In this document: in pieces, positions 6,899 through 16,690 of the stretch | Numbering within the stretch: position 1 is the first letter of the stretch | How the letters are laid out: each line of letters begins with the position of its first letter | DNA from: Methylophilaceae bacterium | GTDB lineage: Bacteria > Pseudomonadota > Gammaproteobacteria > Burkholderiales > Methylophilaceae | Assembly: GCA_026419515.1 (NCBI GenBank) | Contig: JANZZG010000019.1 | Span: forward strand, 1-32,980 | Length of the DNA: 32,980 bases | Direction of reading: 5' to 3' | Program-made: the position numbers and the translations under genes | The notes under the pieces: generated by a model | Told to the model about the DNA's origin: nothing | The model's database searches: none | What the model saw: only the letters and a program-made list of their open reading frames with translations

Positions 6899-7783
6899 CT
6901 AACCTTGGTTGGGCGTCAAAAACCTGCGCGGGTCGATCGCCACCCCATTGAGCCGTACCTCGAAATGCAAATGCGGCCCGGTGGAACGGCCGGTATTGCC
7001 GATCTCGGCGATGACCTGCCCTTTCTCCACACGCTGGCCTGGTTTGACCCAGATGCGGGATACGTGGGCATAACGGGTTTCGACCCCATTGCCATGGTCG
7101 ATTTTGATGATGTTACCATAATCGGGCTGACGTTCGGTCGCGGTCACGATGCCGGACGCCGCGGCATACACGGGGGTCCCGATTTCCGCCATGAAATCCA
7201 GGCCTTCGTGGAAGGCCATTTGCCCGGTGAAGGGATCGACCCGCCAGCCGAAGCTGGAGGAATTGTAGGCCACATCGACCGGACGCGAGCTGGGCAGGGT
7301 GTTCTGCTTCAGGCTTTGCTGCAACAGCAGGGCCTCCAAGGCTCCGTATCGATCTGCGCGGTGGTCCAGCGCCTCGATCAGCGCATCCATCTGTCTTTGT
7401 AATTCCTGTTCGGTGAGATCATAAGGGCGGGCGATCGGACCGCCCTGGCCAGGCGGGACCTCGAGGTCCTGCTCCTTGAGGCCGGCCAGCTTGGCCAGCC
7501 GCTCGCCCAGCGCGTCCAGCCGCATCACACGGGCCTGGATCTGACCCAGCTGGATGGCCAGCGCGTTGACGTGTTCCTGCCGCTCATCCTTGGCCGCGCG
7601 AAACTGTGCCGGCAGCAGCGCGGCCGGATTGACCGCTTTGAGCATCGTGTTGGACTGTGGCAGAATGAACGCGGCCGTCAGCATGGAAGACAGCCCAAGC
7701 AACCCCACCAACAGCAAAAGCGCCTGCCACCAGGTGAGTACCTTGGGCCGGGCCATGGTATTCGAGACGAAGATAATGTTCAT
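6899..7783 (-). CDS. M23 family metallopeptidase, membrane-anchored
   Basis: This 294-residue protein has one N-terminal membrane helix (about 17-41), a helical, probably coiled-coil stretch (about 60-160) and a C-terminal LytM/M23 domain. Zinc and catalytic residues look complete: His192 and Asp196 in HEGLD, His240 in RYAH, and His271/His273 in HLHFE. The product should face the periplasm, either cutting peptidoglycan cross-links or acting in envelope remodelling. The ATG at 7783 has AGGGA nine bases upstream. The longer frame would add 60 proline- and arginine-rich residues without family likeness. It precedes secA by 50 bp, a pairing I associate with betaproteobacteria, and is divergent from the DUF721 gene. 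Confidence 0.92.
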   Translation of the reverse strand: MNIIFVSNTMARPKVLTWWQALLLLVGLLGLSSMLTAAFILPQSNTMLKAVNPAALLPAQFRAAKDERQEHVNALAIQLGQIQARVMRLDALGERLAKLAGLKEQDLEVPPGQGGPIARPYDLTEQELQRQMDALIEALDHRADRYGALEALLLQQSLKQNTLPSSRPVDVAYNSSSFGWRVDPFTGQMAFHEGLDFMAEIGTPVYAAASGIVTATERQPDYGNIIKIDHGNGVETRYAHVSRIWVKPGQRVEKGQVIAEIGNTGRSTGPHLHFEVRLNGVAIDPRRFLTPNQG

Positions 7784-7831
7784 GTTCGTATTTCCCTGTC
7801 GGGCACTGCCCCGCCACGAGGCGCCGGCACG

Positions 7832-8248
7832 ATGCGCCGGCTGAGCATGTTGTTCGGCGCGGCGCCCGAACTGCAGGACCTCGCGATGCGGACCAGAGAG
7901 GTCCAGGCCCTGCAAAGGCTGTGGGAATCCACCGCGCCCCCTCCACTGAACCGTCTGAGTCACGTCGGCCTGCTACGACACGGGCGGCTGACGGTCTATG
8001 CCTCGAGTGGTGCCATCGCCGCCAAGCTGAAAATGCAGCCGGACCGACTGATCAAAAAACTACAAATGCAAGGTGCGGAAGTTACTTCAATTCACGTCAA
8101 AGTGCAAGTCACCGCTCCGCCTCGCGTCATGACAACACCGCGGCGCAGGATCAGCGAAAGGACCGCACGGCATTTGGCGGAATTCGCCCGCACCTTGCCT
8201 GATTCTCCGCTGCGCAAGGCGCTGCAACAGCTGGCACGACGCCGCTGA
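7832..8248 (+). CDS. DUF721 family protein (DciA-like)
   Basis: This 138-residue protein shows the DUF721 pattern: a helix with LQRLWES, then LSHVGLLRHGRLTVYASSGAIAAKL and a helix with LIKKLQ. DUF721 includes DciA, the replicative helicase loader or regulator of many bacteria without DnaC. Whether this copy has that role is inferred from the family. The chosen ATG has GAGG ten bases upstream; another ATG at 7847 is possible. It is divergent from the M23 gene with only 48 bp between the starts. Its TGA (8246-8248) is one base from the dacB stop on the other strand. Confidence 0.78.
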   Translation: MRRLSMLFGAAPELQDLAMRTREVQALQRLWESTAPPPLNRLSHVGLLRHGRLTVYASSGAIAAKLKMQPDRLIKKLQMQGAEVTSIHVKVQVTAPPRVMTTPRRRISERTARHLAEFARTLPDSPLRKALQQLARRR

Positions 8249-8249
8249 C

Positions 8250-9656
8250 TCACGGCCTTGCATACAACCATTCCAGCAACGCATCCTGGGCGCCGCGCGC
8301 TTCGCCGGCGCGGGCATGGTTGACCAGAAACACGACCACCCAGCGCCGCCCCTGGCGGTCGAGCAGATAACCGGCCATGGCGCGCACGCCCTCGAGCGAG
8401 CCCGTCTTGAGATGTGCCTGCCCAGCCACCGGGCTTTCGGCGAGACGTCGCTCCAGCGTACCATCCACCCCGACCACGGGCAGTGAAGACATCAGCTCGG
8501 ACATCACCGGGCTTTGCCACGCGGCGATCAACAGCTCTCCCAGATGCCGGGCACTGATGCGCTCCAGGCGGGACAAGCCGGCACCGTTTTCGACCACCAG
8601 CTCGGGAAAATCCAGTGACTTGCCCGCCAGCCATGCGCGTAACGCCGCCACACCTTTCCCCACGCTGCCCGGGGCCCCGTATTTTTCGGCGCCCAGCGTC
8701 AACAACAGCTGACGGGCGGCAACGTTGTTGCTGTATTTGTTGATCATGCGAATGATTTCGGCCAGCGACGGAGAAAACACCTGGGACAGCAGCGTCGCGC
8801 CCGGCGGGACTTCGCCCGATTTCGGCGTGCCGCGCAGGATGCCGCCTTGTTCTGCCCACAGCTGGCGGAAAAGCTGGCCGACGTAGGCCACCTCGTCGAA
8901 TACCACCAAATCGAGCGCTTTCTCGCCACAAGCGACCGAATAGCTGCCCCCGAACGTCACCACGACTCTATCTTGCTCACGGCCGACCCGGTAGCTCAAC
9001 CGTTCTTTCCAGTCGGCGCAGGGCACCTGGCGCAACTCGACCTGATTGACCAGCCTAAGCTGCGGCAGCATGGGGTCGGCCTGGATCACGACCTGCCCGT
9101 GCGCGGCATCGCCACGGAACAGGAAACGGGTGGTCTTGAAATTGACCAGCAGCGCATCGGGGCCGGCATTGTAGGCCCGCCAGGGTTCTCCATCGAAAGC
9201 GCCAGGGTCGTGCAAGACGGGCTCGAAATGACCGCGATCCAACAAGAGGTCTCCACGAATCTCGCGCAGCCCGGTCTGCCTCAATTGGCGCACCATGTTC
9301 CAGAAGGCGGGCAAGGTGAGCGCCGGATCGCCAAAGCCTTTGAGTACCAGATTGCCATCCAGCACTCCCTCTTCGATCGGCCCGGCGGCATAGATTTGGG
9401 TTTTCCAGACATACGCCGGGCCGAGCAATTCCAGCCCGGCATAGGTGGTGAGCAGTTTCATGGTGGAAGCCGGGTTCATCGGCTGGTCGGCCTTGTGGGC
9501 AAGCAAAGGAGTAGGGCGATCGACACGGCGCACATACAGGCCGACGGCATCGAGCGGAATACCCGCCTCACGCAGGCTGGATAGAACGGGGGGCGGCAGT
9601 GCGGCGTGTCCCACCGACACCATGGCCAACCAGAACAGGCATAGCAGGAATTTCAT
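8250..9656 (-). CDS. dacB: D-alanyl-D-alanine carboxypeptidase/endopeptidase (PBP4)
   Basis: This 468-residue protein starts with a signal peptide (MKFLLCLFWLAMVSVGHA) for export to the periplasm. It has the three penicillin-binding motifs of class C PBP4: Ser64-Thr-Met-Lys67 in PASTMK, SNN in INKYSNN, and KTG in HLKTGSLEG. It should trim peptide stems or cut cross-links in peptidoglycan. The ATG at 9656 is preferred over one two codons upstream because GGGGA then lies nine bases away. It converges on the DUF721 gene with one base between stops, leaving no room for a terminator. Confidence 0.93.
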   Translation of the reverse strand: MKFLLCLFWLAMVSVGHAALPPPVLSSLREAGIPLDAVGLYVRRVDRPTPLLAHKADQPMNPASTMKLLTTYAGLELLGPAYVWKTQIYAAGPIEEGVLDGNLVLKGFGDPALTLPAFWNMVRQLRQTGLREIRGDLLLDRGHFEPVLHDPGAFDGEPWRAYNAGPDALLVNFKTTRFLFRGDAAHGQVVIQADPMLPQLRLVNQVELRQVPCADWKERLSYRVGREQDRVVVTFGGSYSVACGEKALDLVVFDEVAYVGQLFRQLWAEQGGILRGTPKSGEVPPGATLLSQVFSPSLAEIIRMINKYSNNVAARQLLLTLGAEKYGAPGSVGKGVAALRAWLAGKSLDFPELVVENGAGLSRLERISARHLGELLIAAWQSPVMSELMSSLPVVGVDGTLERRLAESPVAGQAHLKTGSLEGVRAMAGYLLDRQGRRWVVVFLVNHARAGEARGAQDALLEWLYARP

Positions 9657-9813
9657 GCGCATACGTCCCCGATGCAATCGGTGGCCATGGTAATACGGCG
9701 CGGCTGTATTGACCATCCACCCCTCGCCTGGTGAGTGCATTCCATCAAGGTTGGGAGTATGATTCGACCCACGAGGGCCGCCGCACGGCCTCATGACGCG
9801 GAGGAACACACCC

Positions 9814-10332
9814 ATGAACACCAAGGTCACTCCCATCAACCGCGAGAAAGTGATGCGCGAGGACGATTTCATCGTATCCAAGACCGATCTCAAGGGCATC
9901 ATCACCTACGGCAACCGCGTTTTCATGGAATTCGCCGGCTATTCCGAACAAGAACTGATCGGCGCCCCCCACAACATCATCCGCCATCCCGACATGCCAC
10001 GCGCGGTGTTTCAGCTGCTGTGGGATACCATCCGGCAGGGCAAGGAAATCTTCGCCTACGTCAAGAACATGGCCAAGGATGGCAGTTACTACTGGGTGTT
10101 CGCCAATGTGACGCCTTCCTACGACCACCAGGGCAACATCATCGGTTACTATTCGGTGCGACGCAAGCCCAAGGCCAGTGGCGTGGCCGTCGCCTCGCAG
10201 CTATACAAAGCCATGCTGGAAGCCGAGCAGAAGGCCGGACCGGCCAAGGCCATCGAGGCTTCCACCAAGGTGCTGATGGATATCCTCGCCGAGAAAGGGA
10301 TGAGCTATGAAGAACTGGTCCTTGCGATCTAA
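9814..10332 (+). CDS. Aer-type PAS sensor protein, stand-alone
   Basis: This 172-residue soluble protein has an Aer-like PAS domain over about residues 10-130: [55 protein letters not shown] and [14 protein letters not shown]. In Aer this domain binds FAD and senses redox state. Here no membrane or signalling domain follows; the protein ends in a short helical tail. GGAGGA lies eight bases before the ATG at 9814. The last 26 bp overlap the start of the chemoreceptor gene, so the two are translationally coupled and probably work as one receptor. Confidence 0.88.
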   Translation: MNTKVTPINREKVMREDDFIVSKTDLKGIITYGNRVFMEFAGYSEQELIGAPHNIIRHPDMPRAVFQLLWDTIRQGKEIFAYVKNMAKDGSYYWVFANVTPSYDHQGNIIGYYSVRRKPKASGVAVASQLYKAMLEAEQKAGPAKAIEASTKVLMDILAEKGMSYEELVLAI

Positions 10333-11764
10333 GATCCAGGCGATCGCCTATTTTTATACTGCCATGCTGCTGGCCCTGCTGGCGGCCGTATTCTTGCAGC
10401 ATGGCTTCCAGCCGCTCTATCTCGGCTTTGCCCTGGTCAGCGTCGGCTTTGCAGCCTACGTCGTCCGCATCACTCCACGCCTGCTGGCCCCCATCGCCCG
10501 CATCAGCCAGGTGGCCGAAGAAGTAAGCCAAGGGTTCTTCGACAGTCGCATCACCCACATCGGCACCGACGACGAGCTCGGGCGGCTGAGCTGGCAGATC
10601 AACGACATGCTGGACCAGCTCGAGGCCTGCTTTCGCGAAGTCAGCACCACCTACCAGTATGCCGCCGAAGGCAAGTATTTCCGCCATGCCCAGCCTGCCG
10701 GCCTGCACGGTACCTTCCGCCACACCATGGAGTGCGTCAACCACTCCATCGAGCGCCTGGCGGAAAGCACCAAATATCTGCTGCGCAACGAGCTGACCTC
10801 CGCGCTCAGTCACCTGAATGCCAGCAACCTGCTGAAAAACCTGAAACTCAACCAGCAGGACCTGATCAACATGCACGAAAAAATGCAGGAAGTGACGGAA
10901 ATCGCGCGCCAGACCGCCACGGAAGCGCTGGAGAGCAAGGGTTCGATCGACGACATCGTAGGCATGCTCGGCCGCATCACGACCATGGTGGAGGAAATCA
11001 ATGGCACCATCGGCGCACTCAACCAGCAAAGCCAAGAAATCAGCAAGGTCGTAGAGCTGATCACCTCCATCGCCGACCAGACCAATCTGCTGGCGCTCAA
11101 CGCCGCCATCGAGGCCGCACGCGCCGGCGAGGCGGGCAGAGGATTCGCAGTGGTCGCCGACGAAGTGCGCAAGCTGGCGGAAAACACCAAACAGGCCACC
11201 ACCGAGATTGCTCAGGTGATGCGCAGCATCCAGCAGCAGTCCGACGTGATGCTGGATCAATCGGTGCAGATGAGACAGATGTCGGACACCTCAACGGCAA
11301 TGGTGAGCGAATTCGAGCGCAAATTTGCCGGCTTCGCCGAGTCGGCCCAGGCCACCATGAGCCGCATCGCTTACGCGCAGGACGTCAGCTTTGCTTCACT
11401 GGTCAAGGTCGATCACCTGCTGTTCAAGCAGAATGGCTACATCGCCCTCGGTGATGGCAAAGACGCTACGGAATCACTCCATGCCATCCAGGTGGACGCC
11501 CACCACTGCCGGCTGGGGGTGTGGTACGAGACCGGTTACGGCGCGCAGAACTTCGCCTCCACGCCATCCTACCGCAAACTGGCGGAGCCACACCAGAAAG
11601 TCCATCTCAAGATTCAAGAAGCAGTGGGGTACTTGAACAAAAACTGGGAAAACGACCGCGCCACCCAGGCCAAAATCCTGGAAGCCTTCCGCCAGGCGGA
11701 AGCCGCCAGCGACGAAGTGCTGGCCATCATCGACCGCATCGTGGCAGAAAAGCACGCCCGCTGA
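10307..11764 (+). CDS. Methyl-accepting chemotaxis protein with C-terminal CZB domain
   Basis: This 485-residue receptor has two adjacent membrane helices (about 12-55) joined by a very short loop, so it lacks a periplasmic sensor domain. A HAMP-like segment and a signalling domain follow, with the hairpin tip around [20 protein letters not shown] and [18 protein letters not shown]. The last ~120 residues form a CZB (chemoreceptor zinc-binding) domain: DHLLFK, the Cys motif HHCRLGVWY, and EPHQKVH. CZB domains bind zinc through three His and one Cys and have been linked to zinc and hypochlorite sensing. The ATG has AGGGA about seven bases upstream inside the PAS gene. It converges on the GGDEF-EAL gene with 12 bp between stops. 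Confidence 0.95.
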   Translation: MKNWSLRSKIQAIAYFYTAMLLALLAAVFLQHGFQPLYLGFALVSVGFAAYVVRITPRLLAPIARISQVAEEVSQGFFDSRITHIGTDDELGRLSWQINDMLDQLEACFREVSTTYQYAAEGKYFRHAQPAGLHGTFRHTMECVNHSIERLAESTKYLLRNELTSALSHLNASNLLKNLKLNQQDLINMHEKMQEVTEIARQTATEALESKGSIDDIVGMLGRITTMVEEINGTIGALNQQSQEISKVVELITSIADQTNLLALNAAIEAARAGEAGRGFAVVADEVRKLAENTKQATTEIAQVMRSIQQQSDVMLDQSVQMRQMSDTSTAMVSEFERKFAGFAESAQATMSRIAYAQDVSFASLVKVDHLLFKQNGYIALGDGKDATESLHAIQVDAHHCRLGVWYETGYGAQNFASTPSYRKLAEPHQKVHLKIQEAVGYLNKNWENDRATQAKILEAFRQAEAASDEVLAIIDRIVAEKHAR

Positions 11765-11776
11765 CGTTTGCCAGGA

Positions 11777-14700
11777 TCAGACCAGCAAGTGCAGGATGCC
11801 CTGAATCTGCGCATCGAGCGCCCGCAGCTGCGCGATGCCTGCCCGGGCTTGCGCCAGATGACCTGCCTGATGAAGCTGCATCAGCTGGTTGCCGAGATGG
11901 TGCAGCTCGTCGTGCGCCACCTTGAGCCTGGCGAGCAGAACGGGATCGAACTGCGCGCCTTGTTCGGCCTCGACATATTGCAGCCAGCGCCCCATATGGC
12001 AATGCCGGCCGTTCATGATGGGCCAATGTGCATGCCCATGAGGCTCGGCGTAGAGGCTGTCCTCCATGCGCCGCAGCCATTGGCTGGCTTCGATCAGCAA
12101 CAACAATACCTGCGCCTGCCGCGGCGATGGGGGGTGCTGGGCATAATCGCGCCATTTGGCATCGGGCTGATAGTTGCGCGCCCAGTCGGGCAGGGCTTCG
12201 GGCGGCATGGGGCGCGCCACGCCATAACCTTGTGCGAGCGTGCAGCCCATGATCAGTAACATGAGGCCATGGTCACGGGTCTCCACGCCTTCCGCTACGG
12301 CCTGGCGGTGAAATGTTCTGGACAAGCTCACCACGCCCTCTACGATGGCGGCGTCGTTCGGATCGTCCACCATGTTGCGCACGAAACTCTGGTCGATCTT
12401 GATGACGTGCGCCGGCAAGTGCCGCAGATGGGTGAGCGAGGAATAGCCGGTGCCGAAATCGTCCAGCGCGATACTGACCCCCAGCCCGTCGCGACAGGAT
12501 TTCAGTATCTGACTCATGGTGTTGAGGTCGCCCAGCACGCTGCTTTCCAGCACCTCCAGCTGCAGCCGGTCAGAAGGGATGGCCGGGTACATGGCCAGGG
12601 TCGCCTCGAGCTGGTTGAAGAAGTAGGTCCACTGCAGGTGCTGCGGCGAGATGTTGATGCTGACCTGTAGATCCAGCCCTGCCGCCCGCCAGGCCTGCAG
12701 TTGCCTGAGCGCCTCGTCCATCACCCAGTTGCCGAGCACGATCTCGAACGCGGTCCCTTCGACCACCGGCAAAAACTCGCTGGGCGGCACCAGGCCGCGC
12801 TCCGGGTGCTGCCAGCGGATCAACGCCTCGGCGCCGATCACTTTGCCACTCTGCATATCCACCTTGGGCTGGTAATACAAGCAGAATTCATTGCGGGAAA
12901 ACGCCTGCTCGATGGCGCTGAGGTGCTGGCGCCGGCTCTGTACCACCTGGTCGCGTTCGGCATCGAACAGGAAGTAACGGTTGCGCCCCTCGGCTTTGGC
13001 CTGGTACATGGCCTGGTCGGCATGGCGTAGCAAGGTGTCGGCATCGGCGTCGTCCAGCGGGTAAAGAGTAACACCGGTGCTGGCACCGACCGTCACCGGC
13101 TTGCCATCGAGATAGTACGGTTGGGCTATGGCCCGATGGATGCGCTTGAGCGCCTGCTCGCATTGTTCCAGGCCATCCAGCTCACCGAGCAACAACACGA
13201 ACTCGTCCCCGCCCAGGCGCGATACCGTATCTCCTTCCCGCAGATTGGACCGGATGCGCTCGGCCACTTGCACCAGCAGACGATCGCCCATCTCGTGGCC
13301 CAGCGTGTCGTTGACCTGCTTGAAGCCATCCAGATCGAGATAGCACAGCGCCAACAAGTTGTTCTCGCGCTTGCAGCGAGCCATCGCCTGGCTGAGACGG
13401 TCGGCGAACAGCACGCGGTTGGGGAGCCGTGTCAGTGGGTCATAATGCGCCATCAGCTCCAAGGTTTCCTGCTGGTGCTTGACATAGGTGATATCCGAAA
13501 ACAATCCGATGTAATATTGGGTCTGTCCAGCCTCATCCCGCAAAGCCGAAATGGTGAGCAGTTCGGCATACACCTCGCCATTTTTTCTACGATTCCAGAT
13601 TTCACCCCGCCAGTGACCCGTTTCCTCAAGCGATTGCCACATCTGGCGGTAAAACTCGGTCGACTGTCGGCCCGAGCTCAAGATACGTGGGTTCTGCCCG
13701 ATCACTTCCTCGCGGCTGTAGCCGGTGATTTCGCAGAACATCGGGTTGACGTCGATGATGGTGCCGCTGGCATCGGTGATGGTGATGCCTTCGTGTGCCT
13801 CCTCGAACACGCGCGCGGCCAGTCTCAATTTGCGATCTGCTTCTTCCTGGGCACGTACTTGATCCAACTTGTCCAAGGCGAAAGCAAGGCTGCCCACCAT
13901 GTCTTCGAGCAACCGCACTATCTGCCCATCGAACGCGCCTTCATCGGTATGATAGACGGAGAGCACGGCATATGGCTTGCCACCCCGCAGGATCGGGAAT
14001 GCGGCACTGGATCCCCAGCCATGACACATGGCCTGCTGCCGCCAAGGTGCCATGGCGGGGTTGGTGCGAAAACTCGCGTTCACCACCACCCGCCCCTCGC
14101 GTAGCGCCGTGCCAGTCGGCCCCCGACCTTCCGGTACGTCCGCGTCCACGGATACATTGATACCATCGATGTAATCCGTGGCCACCCCATGGCGGGCGAC
14201 AGGCAAGATGCGCGAAGTTCCTTGCTCTTGTACGCCTATCCAGGCCAGGCTCATCCCGCCTTGCTCTACGGCGATGCGACAAATCTCCGCCATCAGGGCC
14301 TGGTCGTCCTTGAATCGCAGCATGGCTTCGATGCTACGCAACGCCGCTGCATAAAGCCGATTGAGCCGACGCAAACGCGCTTCGCCTACCCGCAATGCTT
14401 CCTCCGCCTCGAGCAGCCGCTTGCTTTCGACCAGGAGCACGGTTTGACGCAGCACGGCCAATACCAGCACCAGCAACGCGACCCCCATCACCAATGCGCG
14501 GGGAAGAGGGGGCGAAGGCAACAACCACGACTGCGCCACCACCAGGCTCATCAAAACAATGGCCACCAAGGGGAGCAGGCGTTGCAGCGTTTCGTACCTG
14601 CGCTGGTTATGTGCTGCCTCGGCGGGCGTAAGGCGCCAGTGCATCATCGCAAGCCCCAGCACGAGTTCCACCGGCGAGAACATCAGATTGAGCAATGCAC

Positions 14701-15382
14701 CGTCCTGTGTCGCCGCGTTCAATAGTTGCTCATTCCAGAGCATCCAGAGTATGCCGTCGGCCACCAGCGCGGCGAGCAAGGCGAGCCACGGCCAGTCGGG
14801 CCGTGGGCGCAGATGCAGCATGGCCAGCCCACCCAGGCAGGCCGCCATCAGGAAAAACAAGGGATAGGCCGTATAGGTGGCCAGTTGCAGCCAGGTGGCG
14901 TTCGCCGCTTGGGGCAAATAGAGCAGCAACACCAGCAGAAGTACGGGGACCGCGAACATGAAGAAATCCAGCACCAAGGCCCGTAGTCCGGCGGGAGACA
15001 GACGGCCGCGCAGGCACACCAGCAAACCTGCGGTGCACCCCGGTCCCAGCATCAGGTAAAAAAGGTCGGCGGGAGCGGGGAAAGGGTTCCAGCCGGTATA
15101 GACCTGGAGGTCATAACACACCTGCCCACACGCATAGGCCGCCAACCCCCGGAAAAACCAGCGGCGCGCCTCACGCTCGAGACCGCTGGCCTGCCGCACC
15201 CCCAGCCAGGCGAGCGCGGCAGCCGCCAGGGTGGATACCGTCCAATGCAGGTTGTCGAAAAACACCAGCCAGGGTTTGCTGGGAGTGAGCTGGGTGCCGA
15301 CAAAGCACAGCACGATGACGGCCACTGCGCCTGCGAGGAGCCACCGGGCATGAAACTGTGACGTAGGTACTCCTTTAATCAT
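11777..15382 (-). CDS. Membrane GAF-PAS-GGDEF-EAL protein with C-terminal CZB-like domain
   Basis: This 1201-residue protein has about eight to ten hydrophobic helices (1-320). Then follow a GAF domain (~337-505), a PAS domain (~520-645) with GYSREEVIGQNPRILSSG, a GGDEF domain with intact GGDEF (~723), and an EAL domain with EALIRW, DDFGTGYSS and AEGVE. An inhibitory I-site, Arg-Glu-Gly-Asp, lies five residues before GGDEF. Both cyclic-di-GMP synthesis and breakdown look possible. The last ~110 residues resemble CZB: HCHMGRWL and AHDELHHLG, though the first-helix His seems absent. The ribosome site before ATG 15382 is weak. Confidence 0.93.
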   Translation of the reverse strand: MIKGVPTSQFHARWLLAGAVAVIVLCFVGTQLTPSKPWLVFFDNLHWTVSTLAAAALAWLGVRQASGLEREARRWFFRGLAAYACGQVCYDLQVYTGWNPFPAPADLFYLMLGPGCTAGLLVCLRGRLSPAGLRALVLDFFMFAVPVLLLVLLLYLPQAANATWLQLATYTAYPLFFLMAACLGGLAMLHLRPRPDWPWLALLAALVADGILWMLWNEQLLNAATQDGALLNLMFSPVELVLGLAMMHWRLTPAEAAHNQRRYETLQRLLPLVAIVLMSLVVAQSWLLPSPPLPRALVMGVALLVLVLAVLRQTVLLVESKRLLEAEEALRVGEARLRRLNRLYAAALRSIEAMLRFKDDQALMAEICRIAVEQGGMSLAWIGVQEQGTSRILPVARHGVATDYIDGINVSVDADVPEGRGPTGTALREGRVVVNASFRTNPAMAPWRQQAMCHGWGSSAAFPILRGGKPYAVLSVYHTDEGAFDGQIVRLLEDMVGSLAFALDKLDQVRAQEEADRKLRLAARVFEEAHEGITITDASGTIIDVNPMFCEITGYSREEVIGQNPRILSSGRQSTEFYRQMWQSLEETGHWRGEIWNRRKNGEVYAELLTISALRDEAGQTQYYIGLFSDITYVKHQQETLELMAHYDPLTRLPNRVLFADRLSQAMARCKRENNLLALCYLDLDGFKQVNDTLGHEMGDRLLVQVAERIRSNLREGDTVSRLGGDEFVLLLGELDGLEQCEQALKRIHRAIAQPYYLDGKPVTVGASTGVTLYPLDDADADTLLRHADQAMYQAKAEGRNRYFLFDAERDQVVQSRRQHLSAIEQAFSRNEFCLYYQPKVDMQSGKVIGAEALIRWQHPERGLVPPSEFLPVVEGTAFEIVLGNWVMDEALRQLQAWRAAGLDLQVSINISPQHLQWTYFFNQLEATLAMYPAIPSDRLQLEVLESSVLGDLNTMSQILKSCRDGLGVSIALDDFGTGYSSLTHLRHLPAHVIKIDQSFVRNMVDDPNDAAIVEGVVSLSRTFHRQAVAEGVETRDHGLMLLIMGCTLAQGYGVARPMPPEALPDWARNYQPDAKWRDYAQHPPSPRQAQVLLLLIEASQWLRRMEDSLYAEPHGHAHWPIMNGRHCHMGRWLQYVEAEQGAQFDPVLLARLKVAHDELHHLGNQLMQLHQAGHLAQARAGIAQLRALDAQIQGILHLLV

Positions 15383-15470
15383 CGCGGATATTCTGAGTGT
15401 TTATCGAGGGCACCGTGATGGTTTGCCATAGTGCCATTTTTCCCATCCTGCGCCAAGCACTTAGGCAAAA

Positions 15471-15562
15471 TCGCCGAGCAGGCTCGGCTCCTACGAAAGG
15501 ATAGCGATGTCCACCCTGACATGCGGAACCTGTCGCGCCACCGAGCAGGCTCAGTGCTTACA
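15471..15562. repeat. Isolated REP and a decayed second copy
   Basis: A CCGAG-class REP in reverse orientation is at 15471-15494 with one change in the loop. A second, decayed copy (CACCGAGCAGGCTCAGTGCTT) starts at 15539. They lie in the 220-bp space between the GGDEF-EAL start and the leuB stop, 11 kb from the RAYT, showing that the element is dispersed beyond the arrays. Confidence 0.75.
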
Positions 15563-15569
15563 GGGGTGA

Positions 15570-15596
15570 CGCCGACGCCCACAAATGGGTTCGGCG
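15570..15596 (-). terminator. Hairpin downstream of leuB, possible terminator
   Basis: CGCCGA (15570-15575) pairs with TCGGCG (15591-15596), and inside it CCCA pairs with TGGG around a four-base loop. It starts 6 bp past the leuB stop on the minus strand. There is no T run after it, so it may need Rho or act as a 3' stabiliser. Confidence 0.4.
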
Positions 15597-15602
15597 CCCG
15601 CG

Positions 15603-16670
15603 TTACATCGCGGCCACGATCAGCTCGCCCATCTCGGAGCAGGAAACTTTCTTCATGCCGGGCTCGTAGATGTCTGCGGTGCGGTAACCGGCGGCCAGCA
15701 CTTTCTTGACGGCATTTTCGATACGTGTGGCGGCGGCTTCCTGGTCGAAGCTATAGCGCAGCATCATGGCGGCGGAGAGGATGGTGGCGATGGGATTGGC
15801 CAGGTTCTTGCCGGCGATGTCCGGGGCGGAGCCGTGCGACGGTTCGTAGAGACCCTTCTTGCTTTCGTTGAGCGAAGCCGAAGCCAGCATGCCGATGGAG
15901 CCGGTCAGCATGGACGCCTCGTCGGACAGGATGTCGCCGAAGATGTTGCCGGTGACGATGACGTCGAACTGCTTGGGGTTGCGGATGAGCTGCATGGCGG
16001 CATTGTCCACGTACATGTGGGTGAGCTCAACTTCCGGGTATTCCTTGGCTACGTCGGTCACGATCTCCCGCCAGAACTCGGTGGTCTCCAGCACATTGGC
16101 CTTGTCCACCGAGCACAGTTTCTTCCTGCGTTTCATGGCGATCTGGAAAGCGACATGGGCGATGCGGCGCACCTCGGATTCGCTGTAGATCATGGTGTTG
16201 AAACCTTCGCGCTGCCCGGTTTCCGGATTGACGCGGATGCCGCGCGGCTGGCCGAAATAGACATCGCCCGTCAGCTCGCGCACGATCATGATGTCCAATC
16301 CCGCCACCACTTCCGGCTTGAGAGTGGAGGCATTGGCAAGTTCCGGATACAGCACGGCCGGACGGAGGTTGGCGAACAGTCCGAGGTCCTTGCGGATGGC
16401 AAGCAGGCCGCGCTCGGGGCGTAGCGGCCGATCCAGCGTGTCGTACTGCGGGCCGCCCACGGCGCCCAGCAGCACCGCGTCGGCCGCGCGGCAGACCTGC
16501 TGGGTGAATTCCGGATAAGGATGGCCGTAGGCGTCATAGGCCTGTCCGCCCAGCGGCGCCTCGACGAACTCCATGGCCATGCCTTCCTTTTTCAACACTT
16601 CGAGCACGCGCAGGGCCTGCGCAACGATTTCCGGTCCGATGCCGTCACCGGCGAGAACAGCGATTTTCAT
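15603..16670 (-). CDS. leuB: 3-isopropylmalate dehydrogenase
   Basis: This 355-residue enzyme oxidatively decarboxylates 3-isopropylmalate with NAD+ in leucine synthesis. Typical features are the start [15 protein letters not shown], the substrate loop [37 protein letters not shown], and [18 protein letters not shown] near the C terminus. LeuB can also act on methylmalate in the citramalate pathway, relevant because cimA lies nearby. The gene follows leuD by 20 bp and is last in leuCDB. Confidence 0.97.
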   Translation of the reverse strand: MKIAVLAGDGIGPEIVAQALRVLEVLKKEGMAMEFVEAPLGGQAYDAYGHPYPEFTQQVCRAADAVLLGAVGGPQYDTLDRPLRPERGLLAIRKDLGLFANLRPAVLYPELANASTLKPEVVAGLDIMIVRELTGDVYFGQPRGIRVNPETGQREGFNTMIYSESEVRRIAHVAFQIAMKRRKKLCSVDKANVLETTEFWREIVTDVAKEYPEVELTHMYVDNAAMQLIRNPKQFDVIVTGNIFGDILSDEASMLTGSIGMLASASLNESKKGLYEPSHGSAPDIAGKNLANPIATILSAAMMLRYSFDQEAAATRIENAVKKVLAAGYRTADIYEPGMKKVSCSEMGELIVAAM

Positions 16671-16690
16671 CTGATTTTCCTCATGTCAAG

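Noticed and set aside
6849-6899. 17-codon N-terminal extension of SecA
   Set aside because: It reads through the hairpin (SPGGEARFF) and is not part of known SecA N termini.
10139-11260. 373-codon frame antisense to the PAS and chemoreceptor genes
   Set aside because: It overlaps two well-supported genes and has no family likeness or ribosome site.
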